From contig CAJUBY010000003.1 of the NCBI GenBank assembly GCA_910585055.1, forward strand, positions 1 through 64,000: a DNA stretch of 64,000 bases. The letters run 5' to 3'. This stretch comes from an uncultured Christensenella sp. (GTDB lineage: Bacteria > Bacillota > Clostridia > Christensenellales > Pumilibacteraceae). The position numbers and the translations under genes are program-made. Below, piece after piece: positions 9,389-18,973 of this stretch; positions within the stretch are counted from its first letter, which is position 1, and every line of letters starts with the position of its first letter. The notes beneath the pieces are model-generated. The model searched no databases, was not told where the DNA came from, and saw only the letters and a list, made by a program, of their open reading frames with translations.

Positions 9389-10360
9389 ATGAACACTCGC
9401 ATTACTATTAAAGACATCGCCAAAGCTGTAGGGTGTTCTGCTAATTGCGTGTCGCGCGCGCTGATGAATGCGTCCGACATTTCGGAATCCACCAAGCAAA
9501 AAGTCAGACGGTACGCCGACGAACTGGGGTATGTGTACAACCGTCATGCCGCAGGCTTACGCGCCGGTAACAGCCGTACGGTGGGAATACTTTTCGACAG
9601 TCTGCTTAACCCGTTTTACTTCGTTATGACCAACTACATTTGGGAACGGCTGTACAAGGAGGGCTATTCGATAGTTACGTTAAAAAACAACAGCGCCGAG
9701 TTCGGCGAAACGATGGTGCGGCAAATACTTTCCGATAACGTAGCCGGGCTGCTGTCGTTTTTACAGCCTACGGAACAAGCCCAGCGCGAAATCGACAACA
9801 ATTCGATCCCTACTGTCGTCATAGGTAGAAAGACGCACGGCAAATGCGATTGTATTTATTTGGACGACGTTCAGGGCGGCAGACTTGCGGCAAACCGGTT
9901 TTTGGAACTGGGGCGCAAAAAGCCGATGTATCTCGGCGAGGCCGATACTCTTGAATGTTCCATGGAGCGCGGCAAAGGTTTTGCCGAAGAGTTCGGTAAA
10001 CACGGTATCGATGCGGACCTGCATTTTCTGGACGACGGTTCGCCCAGAAAGTACACGGAATTCTTCGAGAAAATGATCGGGTCCGGCGATATACCCGACT
10101 GTGTGTTCTGTTTCAGCGACATGATCGCTTACGAGATAGTTTCGGTCATAGAGCGACACGGGATAAGGAATATCGACGTTATCGGATACGACAATATCCA
10201 AAAGGAAATTTTTCTGCCCGGTGCGTTGACTTCTATCGATTACGACAAAAAAGAAATGGTCGAACGTGCCGTGACCGACCTTTTGGACAAGATCAACGGC
10301 AGATCATGCGAGAGTATCCGCGAAACATGTATAAGCGTGCGACTCGCAGACGGAAAATAA
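9389..10360 (+). CDS. LacI-family transcriptional regulator
   Basis: This 323-residue regulator has the LacI helix-turn-helix near residues 5-25 (IKDIAKAVGCSANCVSRAL), a hinge helix region ending in NRHAAGLRAG near 55, and then the periplasmic-binding-protein-like effector domain starting at TVGILFDSLLNPFY. It should bind a sugar and release operators such as those at 666 and 729. AGGA lies 4 nt before the ATG. The gene sits between the enzyme genes and the transporter genes with short gaps on both sides, so it is probably a local regulator of the whole locus, and co-transcription with the transporter is possible. The ligand is unknown; arabino- or xylo-oligosaccharide is an inference from the neighbours. 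Confidence 0.92.
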   Translation: MNTRITIKDIAKAVGCSANCVSRALMNASDISESTKQKVRRYADELGYVYNRHAAGLRAGNSRTVGILFDSLLNPFYFVMTNYIWERLYKEGYSIVTLKNNSAEFGETMVRQILSDNVAGLLSFLQPTEQAQREIDNNSIPTVVIGRKTHGKCDCIYLDDVQGGRLAANRFLELGRKKPMYLGEADTLECSMERGKGFAEEFGKHGIDADLHFLDDGSPRKYTEFFEKMIGSGDIPDCVFCFSDMIAYEIVSVIERHGIRNIDVIGYDNIQKEIFLPGALTSIDYDKKEMVERAVTDLLDKINGRSCESIRETCISVRLADGK

Positions 10361-10389
10361 ATTTAAAATAACTTTTTAAGGAGATAATT

Positions 10390-12282
10390 ATGAATAACAA
10401 GGTCAAAAAAATAGCCTCGGCTATAACGTGCGTGTGTTTGGCTACAGGTATGTTAATGGCTTGCGGTCGGGACAAGGGAACGGACGGATCTATCGGCGAT
10501 GACGGTATTTACAGACCGGGCGGAGACGAAGCTCAAGTCGAATTTTGGATTAACGGGGATAATCACGAAATTGAAGTTTTCGACAGTCTTGTCAAAAGTT
10601 TCAATTCAAAGTGGAACGGCAAAATAAAAGTGGAGATGGTCCAACGTACAGGTGACGGATACAGTGACGCGTTGGGACAATCGCTTGCGGCAGGAAATGC
10701 GCCGGATGTTTTTTACGTGGGTGACTCCGGTTATAAAAACTATGCCGAGCTCGGTTATCTTTACGATATTACCGATTTTGTTGATAAGAGTCCTACTTAC
10801 AAGGTTGAAGAAATGTGGGATAATGTTGTTACGCGTTATAAATATGATACCAAAACATTTCTCTCGGGTACAGAATCGGGTAGATATTACGGTGTTCCCA
10901 AAGATATCGGTCCGACTGTTGTTTATTATAACGAAACATATTTCGAAAAAGCGGGTATAAAGATCCTTTCGGTTGCGCCGGCAGATCTTGATAATTTCAA
11001 TAAAGGCGGTGTAAAGGACGACCGCGGTAATACCAAAGAAGATCTCGGTCTCGGTGGCGTTACAGTCAAAGAAAAAGGTTATTTCGTTGTAAACAACCAA
11101 AAATATTTTAATAACCAAGTTCCAATGAGCTGGGAAGAAACTGTTGAATGTTCCCGTATTGTTCAGAATCATATGCAGACCAAAGAGAATAAAAAAGACG
11201 GTTTCGGATTCTTTACCGAATGGTGGTTCAATTACGGTTGGTCCGTAGGCGGAAACTGTATCCAACAGATACCAAGCGATTTGTACGACTGCGGATATTA
11301 CTACGACTTTACGCTTATGGACAATACCAAAAACTATATAGTTGCGGATGATGTAAAAGGTATAGAAGTCAATAAAAAACTTTATAAAGCCGGCGAGATC
11401 ATTGCGTATCAAGATAAGATAGATATGTCCGTATATGCCGGTAAAAAAGCAGCCGACGGCAAAAATATATATCAAAATGCCGATAACTATAAAATCACGG
11501 ATGAAGTCAAGGACTTACATTCTGCCGGCAAGCTTAACGAGCTTCCCAGCCAACGCGAGGCGTTTACCGAGTTTGTGCGTTATGGCGATATTCATGAAGA
11601 CGGTAAAAAAACTAATCCACTGGCCGAAGTCGATACGGGTAAACGGGCATACGGAATTTCTCCGCTACCTACAGACATAGACGGTGATGCAGGTAAGATT
11701 AACGAATTTGTTTATGGAAACCTCGGGATGTTGGTTGACGGTCGTTGGAACGTTACTGCTTTCCGCAGAGACATCACCAAATTTGTTTGGGACGTAGCTC
11801 CGCTTCCTATGTATAAAGAGTATTACGAAGCAGGGGATACGATACCTGCCGGTAAGGAGATCGGCGATATCAAAGTTCACGGTATCGAAGCAGGTCACAG
11901 CGGTTCCGTTGCTTTATGTATAAGCAAAACAAGTACGTTGCCTGCGGCGGCATGGACGTTTATAGAATATGTTGCGAGTGCCGAAGGTCAGACTAAACAA
12001 GCGGAAGCCGGATTTGCTATACCGCTTCAAAAAGATATAGCTAACAGCGATGTGTTTTTGCAAAAAGATAAAAGCCCCAAAAATTCCAAAGTGTTTATCC
12101 GTGCTACCGAATACGAACAAGCCGGCGACTGGTGGTTTTTACAGGATAATAAATGGATAGACGACTGGGCCAACAAACTCAACGGTTCCGTACGTAATGC
12201 GACTATGACGTTGACAGAGTTCTTCCGGTGCGACGAATATTCCAAGACATTCGGTCTACTCGATAAGTATACTAACAGATAA
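10390..12282 (+). CDS. ABC transporter sugar-binding lipoprotein
   Basis: This 630-residue extracellular solute-binding protein of family 1 type has a signal peptide with lipobox LMAC (Cys25). The opening of the mature protein, EFWINGDNHEIEVFDSLVKSFNS, and the later segment with GMLVDGRW and DVAPLP are typical of sugar-binding proteins of Clostridia. At 630 residues it is longer than the usual 420-550, because of insertions in the middle, including a polar segment near residues 300-380. AAGGAG precedes the ATG. Two permease genes follow directly. It should capture oligosaccharides released by the lipoprotein enzymes and pass them to the permeases. Confidence 0.92.
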   Translation: MNNKVKKIASAITCVCLATGMLMACGRDKGTDGSIGDDGIYRPGGDEAQVEFWINGDNHEIEVFDSLVKSFNSKWNGKIKVEMVQRTGDGYSDALGQSLAAGNAPDVFYVGDSGYKNYAELGYLYDITDFVDKSPTYKVEEMWDNVVTRYKYDTKTFLSGTESGRYYGVPKDIGPTVVYYNETYFEKAGIKILSVAPADLDNFNKGGVKDDRGNTKEDLGLGGVTVKEKGYFVVNNQKYFNNQVPMSWEETVECSRIVQNHMQTKENKKDGFGFFTEWWFNYGWSVGGNCIQQIPSDLYDCGYYYDFTLMDNTKNYIVADDVKGIEVNKKLYKAGEIIAYQDKIDMSVYAGKKAADGKNIYQNADNYKITDEVKDLHSAGKLNELPSQREAFTEFVRYGDIHEDGKKTNPLAEVDTGKRAYGISPLPTDIDGDAGKINEFVYGNLGMLVDGRWNVTAFRRDITKFVWDVAPLPMYKEYYEAGDTIPAGKEIGDIKVHGIEAGHSGSVALCISKTSTLPAAAWTFIEYVASAEGQTKQAEAGFAIPLQKDIANSDVFLQKDKSPKNSKVFIRATEYEQAGDWWFLQDNKWIDDWANKLNGSVRNATMTLTEFFRCDEYSKTFGLLDKYTNR

Positions 12283-12309
12283 AATAATAGTTGTAGTTAG
12301 GAGAGTTTT

Positions 12310-13221
12310 ATGTATCTCGACACTGTACAACGCAAGAAGAAAAAAGTGGATAAGGAGAATTTGACGGGTTTTGCACTCGCATTTATTCCGGTAATGGGAT
12401 TTATCCTGTTCGGTCTTATCCCCATGATTCTTGCGGTAGGAATGTCGTTCATGAACATACGCGGTTTTTCATTCGAAGGCGCATCGTTCGTAGGATTCGA
12501 CAACTTTAAAAACGTTGTAAACGACGATTTGTTTTGGAAATCGATAGTAAACACCCTTTATATGAGTGTTTCGACGTTTATAAACATCGTTCTTGCATTG
12601 CTCATAGCATACTTGCTCACAAAGAATATTAAGGCGAAAAAAGTTTTCAGAACCATTTATTTTGTTCCTTATGTGTGCAGCGTAGTTGCAGTATCGCTTA
12701 TGTGGATGTGGATATTCAATAATCGATTCGGAGTTATGAATACCATTATCAAAAAACTCGGCGGCGATCCGATAAACTGGCTCAATGATCCGGACTGGTT
12801 TATCCCAGTGCTCATAATCATGGGCGTTTGGTCGGGTACAGGATACGGTATAATTCTTTACGGCGCTGCGCTTACTAATGTAAGTAACTCGTTGTATGAA
12901 GCGGCAAAGGTAGACGGTGCATCTACTTTCAAAAGTTTTATACACATAACCGTTCCTGCTATCTCGCCGACAACGTTTTTCTTACTTATAACGGGCGTGA
13001 TCGGAGCTTTGCAGGAATTTGCACGTCCGCAGATATTGTCTGCGACCGGTGGTCCGGATAACAAAGGCGTAACGGTAGTGTTCTATCTGTACAGAAGAGC
13101 GTTCCAATATTTCGAAATGGGACCCGCATCGGCAACAGCATGGTTACTTGCACTGTTTATACTGGTACTTACGGTGATAAACTTCGCCGTGTCCAAACTG
13201 TGGGTGAATTATGACAACTGA
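12310..13221 (+). CDS. ABC sugar transporter permease, MalF/UgpA type
   Basis: This 303-residue inner-membrane permease has six predicted helices and the EAA loop (YEAAKVDGAST, near residues 196-206, followed by ITVPAISP) that docks to the ATPase. It forms the heterodimeric channel with the product of the next gene. Its end overlaps the next start by 11 nt, so the two are translationally coupled. It starts 28 nt after the binding protein gene, with AGGAGAG upstream of the ATG. No ATPase gene is adjacent; the nearest is at 18970. Confidence 0.93.
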   Translation: MYLDTVQRKKKKVDKENLTGFALAFIPVMGFILFGLIPMILAVGMSFMNIRGFSFEGASFVGFDNFKNVVNDDLFWKSIVNTLYMSVSTFINIVLALLIAYLLTKNIKAKKVFRTIYFVPYVCSVVAVSLMWMWIFNNRFGVMNTIIKKLGGDPINWLNDPDWFIPVLIIMGVWSGTGYGIILYGAALTNVSNSLYEAAKVDGASTFKSFIHITVPAISPTTFFLLITGVIGALQEFARPQILSATGGPDNKGVTVVFYLYRRAFQYFEMGPASATAWLLALFILVLTVINFAVSKLWVNYDN

Positions 13222-14218
13222 AAACAATGTCGAATTATTTATACAGTCGGACGCGGCGACGGATATGCCGGAGAATACAGGTATATCGGCGACTGAAACA
13301 GCTGCTGCAGTTGCAATGACAGAATACGAAAGTTATGCGGAACGTAAGAAGCGGAAAGAGCGCAATGCAAAAACAAAACGTATCGTTGCCAAAGTAATGA
13401 TCTACGTTGTGTTGGTGATCTTTGCTTTATGGATAATTTTGCCGTTTTCTATCGTTATATTTACTTCGTTTAAAACGATGGAAGAAGCACGGAATCCCGA
13501 TTACACGTTCTTCCCCAAAGATTTTACGTTTGAAGCTTATAAGGAAGTATTTACTTATGCGGCAGGCGGCGACGGTATGCCTGTTGTATTGAGAGGCTTC
13601 CTAAATACGCTTATAATAGTAATTCCGCCGACGCTTATAGGTTTGTTCTGTTCTGCAATGAGTGCTTATGCTTTTGCAAAGCTTAGATTCAAGGGAAAAA
13701 ACTTTTTGTTTTCATTCCTTCTCCTGACGATGATGATACCAGGCACTATAATGCTTACGCCGTCGTACATGGTGTATTCGATGCTCGAATGGGTGGATAC
13801 GCCGTTGCCGCTTATGATCCCCGGTATGTTCGGCGCAGCGACATGCGTGTTCTTTATGCGGCAGTTTTACGCAGGTATCCCTACATCGCTTATAGAAGCC
13901 GCAAAGCTGGACGGAATGGGTTACTTTAAGATCTTCTGGAAGATTATGGTCCCGTTGTCCGTGCCGGCGTTGTTTGCACAGGGCATCCTCGGTTTTATCG
14001 GAGGTTACAACGATTATTTTGGACCAATGCTTTATTTGCGCGATCCGGATTGGTACACTCTGCAGATAGCATTGAAATCTTTCCAGGGTACTTATACGCG
14101 GAATATGCCTGCAATGATGGCAGGTGCGGTGATAGCGCTCATTCCTACTTTGATAATCTACATAGTCGCGCAGAAATACTTTATCGAGGGTATCGCGACC
14201 AGCGGTATGAAACTGTAG
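13211..14218 (+). CDS. ABC sugar transporter permease, MalG/UgpE type
   Basis: This is the partner permease, 335 residues. The EAA motif IEAAKLDGMGYFKIF lies near residue 227, followed by IMVPLSVPA. It carries an unusual polar N-terminal extension of about 65 residues, acidic and Thr/Ala-rich and then a basic KKRKER stretch, before the first helix. The start overlaps the preceding gene by 11 nt. The extension could be avoided only by choosing Met36 (AMTEYES), which also lies in the polar stretch and has no ribosome site, so the long form is kept. Confidence 0.92.
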   Translation: MTTENNVELFIQSDAATDMPENTGISATETAAAVAMTEYESYAERKKRKERNAKTKRIVAKVMIYVVLVIFALWIILPFSIVIFTSFKTMEEARNPDYTFFPKDFTFEAYKEVFTYAAGGDGMPVVLRGFLNTLIIVIPPTLIGLFCSAMSAYAFAKLRFKGKNFLFSFLLLTMMIPGTIMLTPSYMVYSMLEWVDTPLPLMIPGMFGAATCVFFMRQFYAGIPTSLIEAAKLDGMGYFKIFWKIMVPLSVPALFAQGILGFIGGYNDYFGPMLYLRDPDWYTLQIALKSFQGTYTRNMPAMMAGAVIALIPTLIIYIVAQKYFIEGIATSGMKL

Positions 14219-14306
14219 TATATAATTACTGTTATATACCGGATAACAAACTCTTCCGTAGCGACAGAGAGTCGTTGCGGTTCTCAATAAAATTTAGGAG
14301 ATAGTA

Positions 14307-16769
14307 ATGAAAATAAGCAAAAAAGTTCTTGCATTGTCACTGGCTGCAGCAATGACCATACCTATTGCGGTAGGATGCGGAGACAGAGACAGAAACGGCG
14401 GCGGTAACGGCAATAATAATGCCGCAGATTGGTATATAGATTATAAAACCGTGTCAAATCAAAATGCGGATTATAATCAAGATCTGTATTACCTGAACGA
14501 ATTTAAATTTTTGGTAGCCGATCCGTCTGTTATCTATGTCGATCACGGCGAAGAAAAAGGTTATTTTTATGCATACGGTACCAGTGATATGGTAGGTGGT
14601 TACGGCATACAGTGCTGGAGAAGCAGTGATTTGACGAACTGGGAATATAAGTCGGTCGCATACCATCCCGATTTCGATAATGCGTGGGGTTTCAGAAACC
14701 ATTGGGCGCCCGAAGTTATTTACGATCCCGATTTGGACAAGTATCTTATGTTTTATAATGCGGATTGGGTTGACGGCGATACCTATACCGACGAATGGAC
14801 CAAAAAAGGTGAAAATGCCAAGAGCATGGACGTCGTTGTATCGGATAATCCGTACGGTCCGTTTGTTCCGTTGATCGCACCGAAACCGGGCGAGAAGATC
14901 AAACCGGTTTATGATGTTTCTCCGCGTAACAGCTTAATAGCGCCGGATGCGCAACGTAGCAACGCGATTGACGCGCATCCTTATATCGATCCCAATAACG
15001 GTGAAAAATATTTATATTATTCCGGTTATGGTTATAATGGGCATAACAAATGGCAGGGGCAAACTATTTTTGTCGTAAAAATGAAAGATGGCAATTGGCT
15101 TGAGCCGGATTACAGTACCGTAAGGGAAATAACAAAACTTCATAATTCGACAGTAGACCGTAACGATGACGATTGTGACGAAGGTAAAGGGATTGCATCC
15201 GTTAACGAAGGTGCTTTTGTTTGGTATCATGACGGCAAATACTACCTTACATTCTCGGTTTATGCTTTCACTCAAACGCAGTATCAAGTACGTCAGGCTG
15301 TTGCGGATAATCCGCTCGGACCCTTTACCAAAATCAAGCCCGAAGACGGTGGACAAATAATATTTACCGAAGCGACTTGGGACGGAAAGATCCAAAGCGC
15401 AGGTCACCACTGCTTTATCACTTGCGGCGACGAGCTTATGATAGCGTATCACAGCTTCTATAATCGTCGTAATATAGATAATGCCCGTGCAATTGCGATC
15501 GATACTATTTCGTGGGTCAAAAACGAAAAGGGTCAAAACCTGATGCATGCAAACGGTCCCACTTATGCCTATATGCCTCTTCCGGAAGAGATTTCCGGAT
15601 ATAAGAATCTTGCGCCGCAGGCAACCATTACCGCTAATAATACGGCACCGGGAAGTGATGTAAAATATTTGCAAGATAAAACATTGAAAGTTCACGGTAA
15701 CGATCTTGTAAAAGAATTTGAAACGACAGGTGGCACTACGGAAATCACTCTAAATTTTGGTGATTACGTCAATGTTCGTTCGATTATGATTTATAATAGT
15801 ATCAGTTACAAAAATACGTTCCCCGGAATCTCAAGTATAGTGCTTAGCGGAAGAGGGTCAGAAAACAAAGTAGTCGATCTTACTATAAAGAATATACCTT
15901 TTGATTATGCATGGCATACTGACGGTCGAAGAACTGTTTATCCCGGAGCATCTTCTATAGCGGAATTTGCCGAAATGCCTATAAATAAAATAAAAATAAC
16001 GGTCAATGCTCCCGCATCTGAAAAGCTTTATTTTAATGAAATTATAGTGTTGGGAAAAGAGATCGCTACAGGCACGGTCCCGTCTTCGCTAAAAACTTAT
16101 ACGTATGTACCGCATGAAGAATTGCCGTCGAGAGCTGTTTACGAAAGCAGGACATTCGGGTCGGTAGGCGATGTACATCACAGCGCTTACGGCTTTGACC
16201 TTGAACATGATGACGGCACTGAAAATGCGTATGTTGACAAATATTGGGCAGGAAATTCGCAAGAATTGTACTTTAAAGATGTGGAAAGTACAGTACTGTA
16301 TGCAGAAGTGGAAATGTCGGTACTTGACCATTTAAACACCTATAATAACGATCCGTTCCCCAAAGCCGGATTGGTACTAAGATGCAGAAACAGATATTTT
16401 ATAAGTTATAATATCGATTACACTTCTACTTTTGACAGTAACCGTGTTGGATTTGTCCAAAGTAACAGTACCGGGTCGGACTATAACTGGAATAACTATA
16501 CTACGTTTGAAATTCCCAATTTGAAGTACACCGGAACAAATTACGCAAAACTGGGTATCGCACGTATTAATGACAAAGTATATCTGTTTGCTAACGGTCA
16601 ACTTGTAAATACTTTGTCCGGCGTCGGTATCTTGAGTGACGATCCGGGAACTGCATCCGCCGTTGCTTTTGTTACGTTTAATTGCTTTACGCGTTATAAG
16701 AATTATTCGTGCATAACCGATAGGACCGAGGTCGTGCAAAAACTTGCGGAACTCGGAGTTACGGTCTGA
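14307..16769 (+). CDS. Lipid-anchored GH43 enzyme with CBM32- and LamG-like modules
   Basis: This 820-residue secreted lipoprotein (lipobox AVGC, Cys24) should trim arabinose- or xylose-containing side chains at the cell surface. The GH43 five-blade domain occupies about residues 60-430: Asp72 in VADPSV fits the general base, Asp222 in DAHPYID the modulator and Glu301 in VNEGAFV the acid; NHWAPEV and YHDGKYYLTFS are further family marks. A discoidin/F5-8C-like module follows (about 431-590), then a LamG-like beta-sandwich (about 620-815). AGGAGAT precedes the ATG. It follows the transporter genes by 88 nt and is followed by a strong hairpin, so it probably ends the core transport operon. Confidence 0.92.
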   Translation: MKISKKVLALSLAAAMTIPIAVGCGDRDRNGGGNGNNNAADWYIDYKTVSNQNADYNQDLYYLNEFKFLVADPSVIYVDHGEEKGYFYAYGTSDMVGGYGIQCWRSSDLTNWEYKSVAYHPDFDNAWGFRNHWAPEVIYDPDLDKYLMFYNADWVDGDTYTDEWTKKGENAKSMDVVVSDNPYGPFVPLIAPKPGEKIKPVYDVSPRNSLIAPDAQRSNAIDAHPYIDPNNGEKYLYYSGYGYNGHNKWQGQTIFVVKMKDGNWLEPDYSTVREITKLHNSTVDRNDDDCDEGKGIASVNEGAFVWYHDGKYYLTFSVYAFTQTQYQVRQAVADNPLGPFTKIKPEDGGQIIFTEATWDGKIQSAGHHCFITCGDELMIAYHSFYNRRNIDNARAIAIDTISWVKNEKGQNLMHANGPTYAYMPLPEEISGYKNLAPQATITANNTAPGSDVKYLQDKTLKVHGNDLVKEFETTGGTTEITLNFGDYVNVRSIMIYNSISYKNTFPGISSIVLSGRGSENKVVDLTIKNIPFDYAWHTDGRRTVYPGASSIAEFAEMPINKIKITVNAPASEKLYFNEIIVLGKEIATGTVPSSLKTYTYVPHEELPSRAVYESRTFGSVGDVHHSAYGFDLEHDDGTENAYVDKYWAGNSQELYFKDVESTVLYAEVEMSVLDHLNTYNNDPFPKAGLVLRCRNRYFISYNIDYTSTFDSNRVGFVQSNSTGSDYNWNNYTTFEIPNLKYTGTNYAKLGIARINDKVYLFANGQLVNTLSGVGILSDDPGTASAVAFVTFNCFTRYKNYSCITDRTEVVQKLAELGVTV

Positions 16770-16802
16770 TAAGTTATCGATAGGAAGTTAATAGCAAAAA
16801 CC

Positions 16803-16832
16803 GTTATAGCCCGGCATATGTCGGGCTATAAC
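16803..16832. terminator. 11-bp hairpin after the GH43 lipoprotein gene
   Basis: GTTATAGCCCG at 16803-16813 pairs perfectly with CGGGCTATAAC at 16822-16832; the centre, CATATG, is itself palindromic. There is no U-run downstream, so it may act as an mRNA-stabilising or weak termination hairpin that lowers expression of the downstream four-gene unit. Confidence 0.5.
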
Positions 16833-16852
16833 TCAATTTACAGAGATATCGG

Positions 16853-17350
16853 ATGAACGGATTTACCGAAATTTACAGCGAAAACGATAGAAGAGCCGCA
16901 AAGTCTGCGGTCGGATACTCACTGCTTATATTTGTTGCCGTTACGGCTGTATTTGTCGGACTGTGCGCGGCGTTTGTAGTGCTGTACTTTAAACACGAAA
17001 CCATGCTGTATTTGAGTTTTACCGTTAACTTTATTATTACGGTGGCGTTTGTATGGTTTACGGTCATATTTTTTTGCGAGATATTTTCGGAAAAGCGCGA
17101 ACGTCTACGTTTTTATGGGATATTGGATAACGCCGTTTTCGAATACTATACCGGAACTTTTACGGGCACGAACGGTTTTGTAAAGCTCGACCGAGTCGAA
17201 TACGACAAATATCGGTTCGAATCCGAAGACGGGCAAAGAGTATTACTGCTTATGCGCGGCGCCGTTATACCGTTCCGTACCGGACGTACATATGACGTTG
17301 CTGCTGTAGGCGACCGTGTAACGGCTTATAAGGAGGCGGACAATGGTTAA
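16853..17350 (+). CDS. Small membrane protein, first gene of ATPase cluster
   Basis: This 165-residue protein of unknown function has two hydrophobic helices (about residues 20-48 and 54-78) and then a soluble part of about 80 residues rich in beta-strand character, with a FVKLDRVEYDKYRF segment. No catalytic motif is visible. It overlaps the next gene by 8 nt, and the three genes after it are also overlapped, so the four products are made together. The position ahead of a membrane-tethered binding-protein-like gene, a YesL-like gene and an ATPase suggests a transport accessory or assembly role; this is inference only. Confidence 0.75.
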   Translation: MNGFTEIYSENDRRAAKSAVGYSLLIFVAVTAVFVGLCAAFVVLYFKHETMLYLSFTVNFIITVAFVWFTVIFFCEIFSEKRERLRFYGILDNAVFEYYTGTFTGTNGFVKLDRVEYDKYRFESEDGQRVLLLMRGAVIPFRTGRTYDVAAVGDRVTAYKEADNG

Positions 17351-17870
17351 GATGACCGCCGAAATAAAACGCAAGCTTAAAAAACCTTGGTTATGGGCGC
17401 TTATCGTGGTTATGTCCGCGGCAGTTTGGGGATTGGGATTTTACTGGGCGTCGCGTGTCCCGGCGCGGTATTCGTTTTTTATGTGGGTGGGCGCACCGTT
17501 GAATATCAACGACGAGTTGTCCGATGACATAGAAAAAATATGTCGGGATTCGGGCATGAAAAAAGTAGATATCAACAATTACGATCCCAACGATTCGGGT
17601 TATGCGGCGGCGTTTGCATTGCAAAGCAATTCGGTCGACGTTTATATCCTTAAACGCAGCGACGCGCTGGAAATAGCGCAAGCCGGCGTATTTCTCGATC
17701 TGGGGGATAAATATAAGGACGCCGAACGTTCTATCGAGTATGAAGACAAGACGATAGGTGTGCGGTTTAAAGAGGAGTATTACGTTTTGATATGTGCGCA
17801 GAGCAATAAGGATAGGACGCTGTTATTTAAGGTTCTCGACACGGTCGCGGCTTACGGGGAGTCGGCATGA
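17343..17870 (+). CDS. Membrane-tethered protein resembling half a sugar-binding protein
   Basis: This 175-residue protein has one N-terminal membrane anchor (about residues 15-38, WALIVVMSAAVWGLGFYWA) and an outside domain. That domain, with ELSDDIEKICRDSG, then a DVYILKRSDALEIAQAGVFLDL segment and a short ending, looks like the first lobe of an ABC solute-binding protein, where the analogous stretch reads as a chance-of-location plus a target helix. It has no second lobe. It may modulate the transporter or bind ligand in trans. The start overlaps the upstream stop and the end overlaps the next ATG by 4 nt. The fold resemblance is by eye and needs a profile search. Confidence 0.6.
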   Translation: MVKMTAEIKRKLKKPWLWALIVVMSAAVWGLGFYWASRVPARYSFFMWVGAPLNINDELSDDIEKICRDSGMKKVDINNYDPNDSGYAAAFALQSNSVDVYILKRSDALEIAQAGVFLDLGDKYKDAERSIEYEDKTIGVRFKEEYYVLICAQSNKDRTLLFKVLDTVAAYGESA

Positions 17871-18973
17871 AAAAGTTGGGCATTATCAAAAGACTTGTTA
17901 TAGGTAAAACGCGAGAGAAAGATCTTACGGAAGACGATCTGCCGGCGACGCGCCCGAAACAGTTTAAGTTTGTGTTGCGGACGCGGTTGGGCGTTATCTT
18001 GAGATTGAGCATACTTGCGTCGCTGTTTTTTGTGCCGTTTGCCGTATGGGATATACTGTCGAGCGGTTATGTAGCAAGTACAGTCGCCGATATGAAAGCC
18101 GCCGAATATCTGTCGCGGTTGATCCAGCTTGTGCTGTTGCGGTACGGCACGGAAATACCGCTTATAATGATCGCGTGCATCGGACTTGCCGGACTGCTTT
18201 ATTGTGTACGCCGTATCTGTTGGGGGCAGTCTATAAGGATCTTCGCGGATTTCGGTAAGGGCATAAAACAAAGCTGGGGACAGTTCGTATTGCTCGGATT
18301 GCTGTCTGGGATAGTAAACGTATTGACTAATTATATTTTTCGGTTTTGTCTGTTGACGATGGATTCCGGCAATTCTCTGGGACTGTCGGTGGCAATGGCA
18401 CTTGCTGTACTTTTCGGCATAGTATGGATAATAGCAATGATGTTCGCTCTGTGTCAGTGTTCGCTGTATGAGCTTAGGTTCGGCAGACTCATGATCAACA
18501 GCTTTATTCTGACGTTTAAACGTTTGTTTCGCAGTTTCCTGTTTTGTATGCTGTCGCTTGCGCCCATTCTGGTATTTACGCTTATGCCGTGGGCGTTTAT
18601 CAAGATAATCGGCTATGCTTTTGCCGCGCTGTTTTCTCTCGGCTTTGCGGCGACGCTGCAGACCGTGTACTGTCACGGAGTGTTCGACGAATTTATAAAT
18701 AAAAAATCATACCCGGAATTTGTGCGTATTGGTATGTGCCGTTATTTCGACGGCGAGACCGACGGTATGTCTTCCGATGTATCCGAAACGGCGGCGGATG
18801 ACGAAAAAGCGGAACAAACCGATCGTGACGGATCGGATATGGGATCCGCAGAGTGTAAAAGCACGGACGAGAGTGGAATTTCCGAGGCAGACGGTATCGT
18901 AACGGTAAATGCCGACGCAGACGGCGGCTCGGGAACGGACAGCGCCGAAACGGCGGAAGGCGGTGAAGAATGA
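17867..18973 (+). CDS. Polytopic membrane protein, YesL/DUF624-like
   Basis: This 368-residue protein has about six helices between residues 40 and 275 and then a cytoplasmic, strongly acidic, Asp/Glu/Ser/Ala-rich tail of about 85 residues. The segment with LLYCVRRICWGQ, IFADFGKGIKQSW and GLLSGIVNVL resembles YesL-type (DUF624) proteins, which commonly sit beside sugar ABC operons of Firmicutes and have no proven function. Start and end both overlap neighbours by 4 nt (ATGA). The low-complexity tail lies directly before the ATPase gene and could be a docking segment; that is speculation. Confidence 0.65.
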   Translation: MKKLGIIKRLVIGKTREKDLTEDDLPATRPKQFKFVLRTRLGVILRLSILASLFFVPFAVWDILSSGYVASTVADMKAAEYLSRLIQLVLLRYGTEIPLIMIACIGLAGLLYCVRRICWGQSIRIFADFGKGIKQSWGQFVLLGLLSGIVNVLTNYIFRFCLLTMDSGNSLGLSVAMALAVLFGIVWIIAMMFALCQCSLYELRFGRLMINSFILTFKRLFRSFLFCMLSLAPILVFTLMPWAFIKIIGYAFAALFSLGFAATLQTVYCHGVFDEFINKKSYPEFVRIGMCRYFDGETDGMSSDVSETAADDEKAEQTDRDGSDMGSAECKSTDESGISEADGIVTVNADADGGSGTDSAETAEGGEE

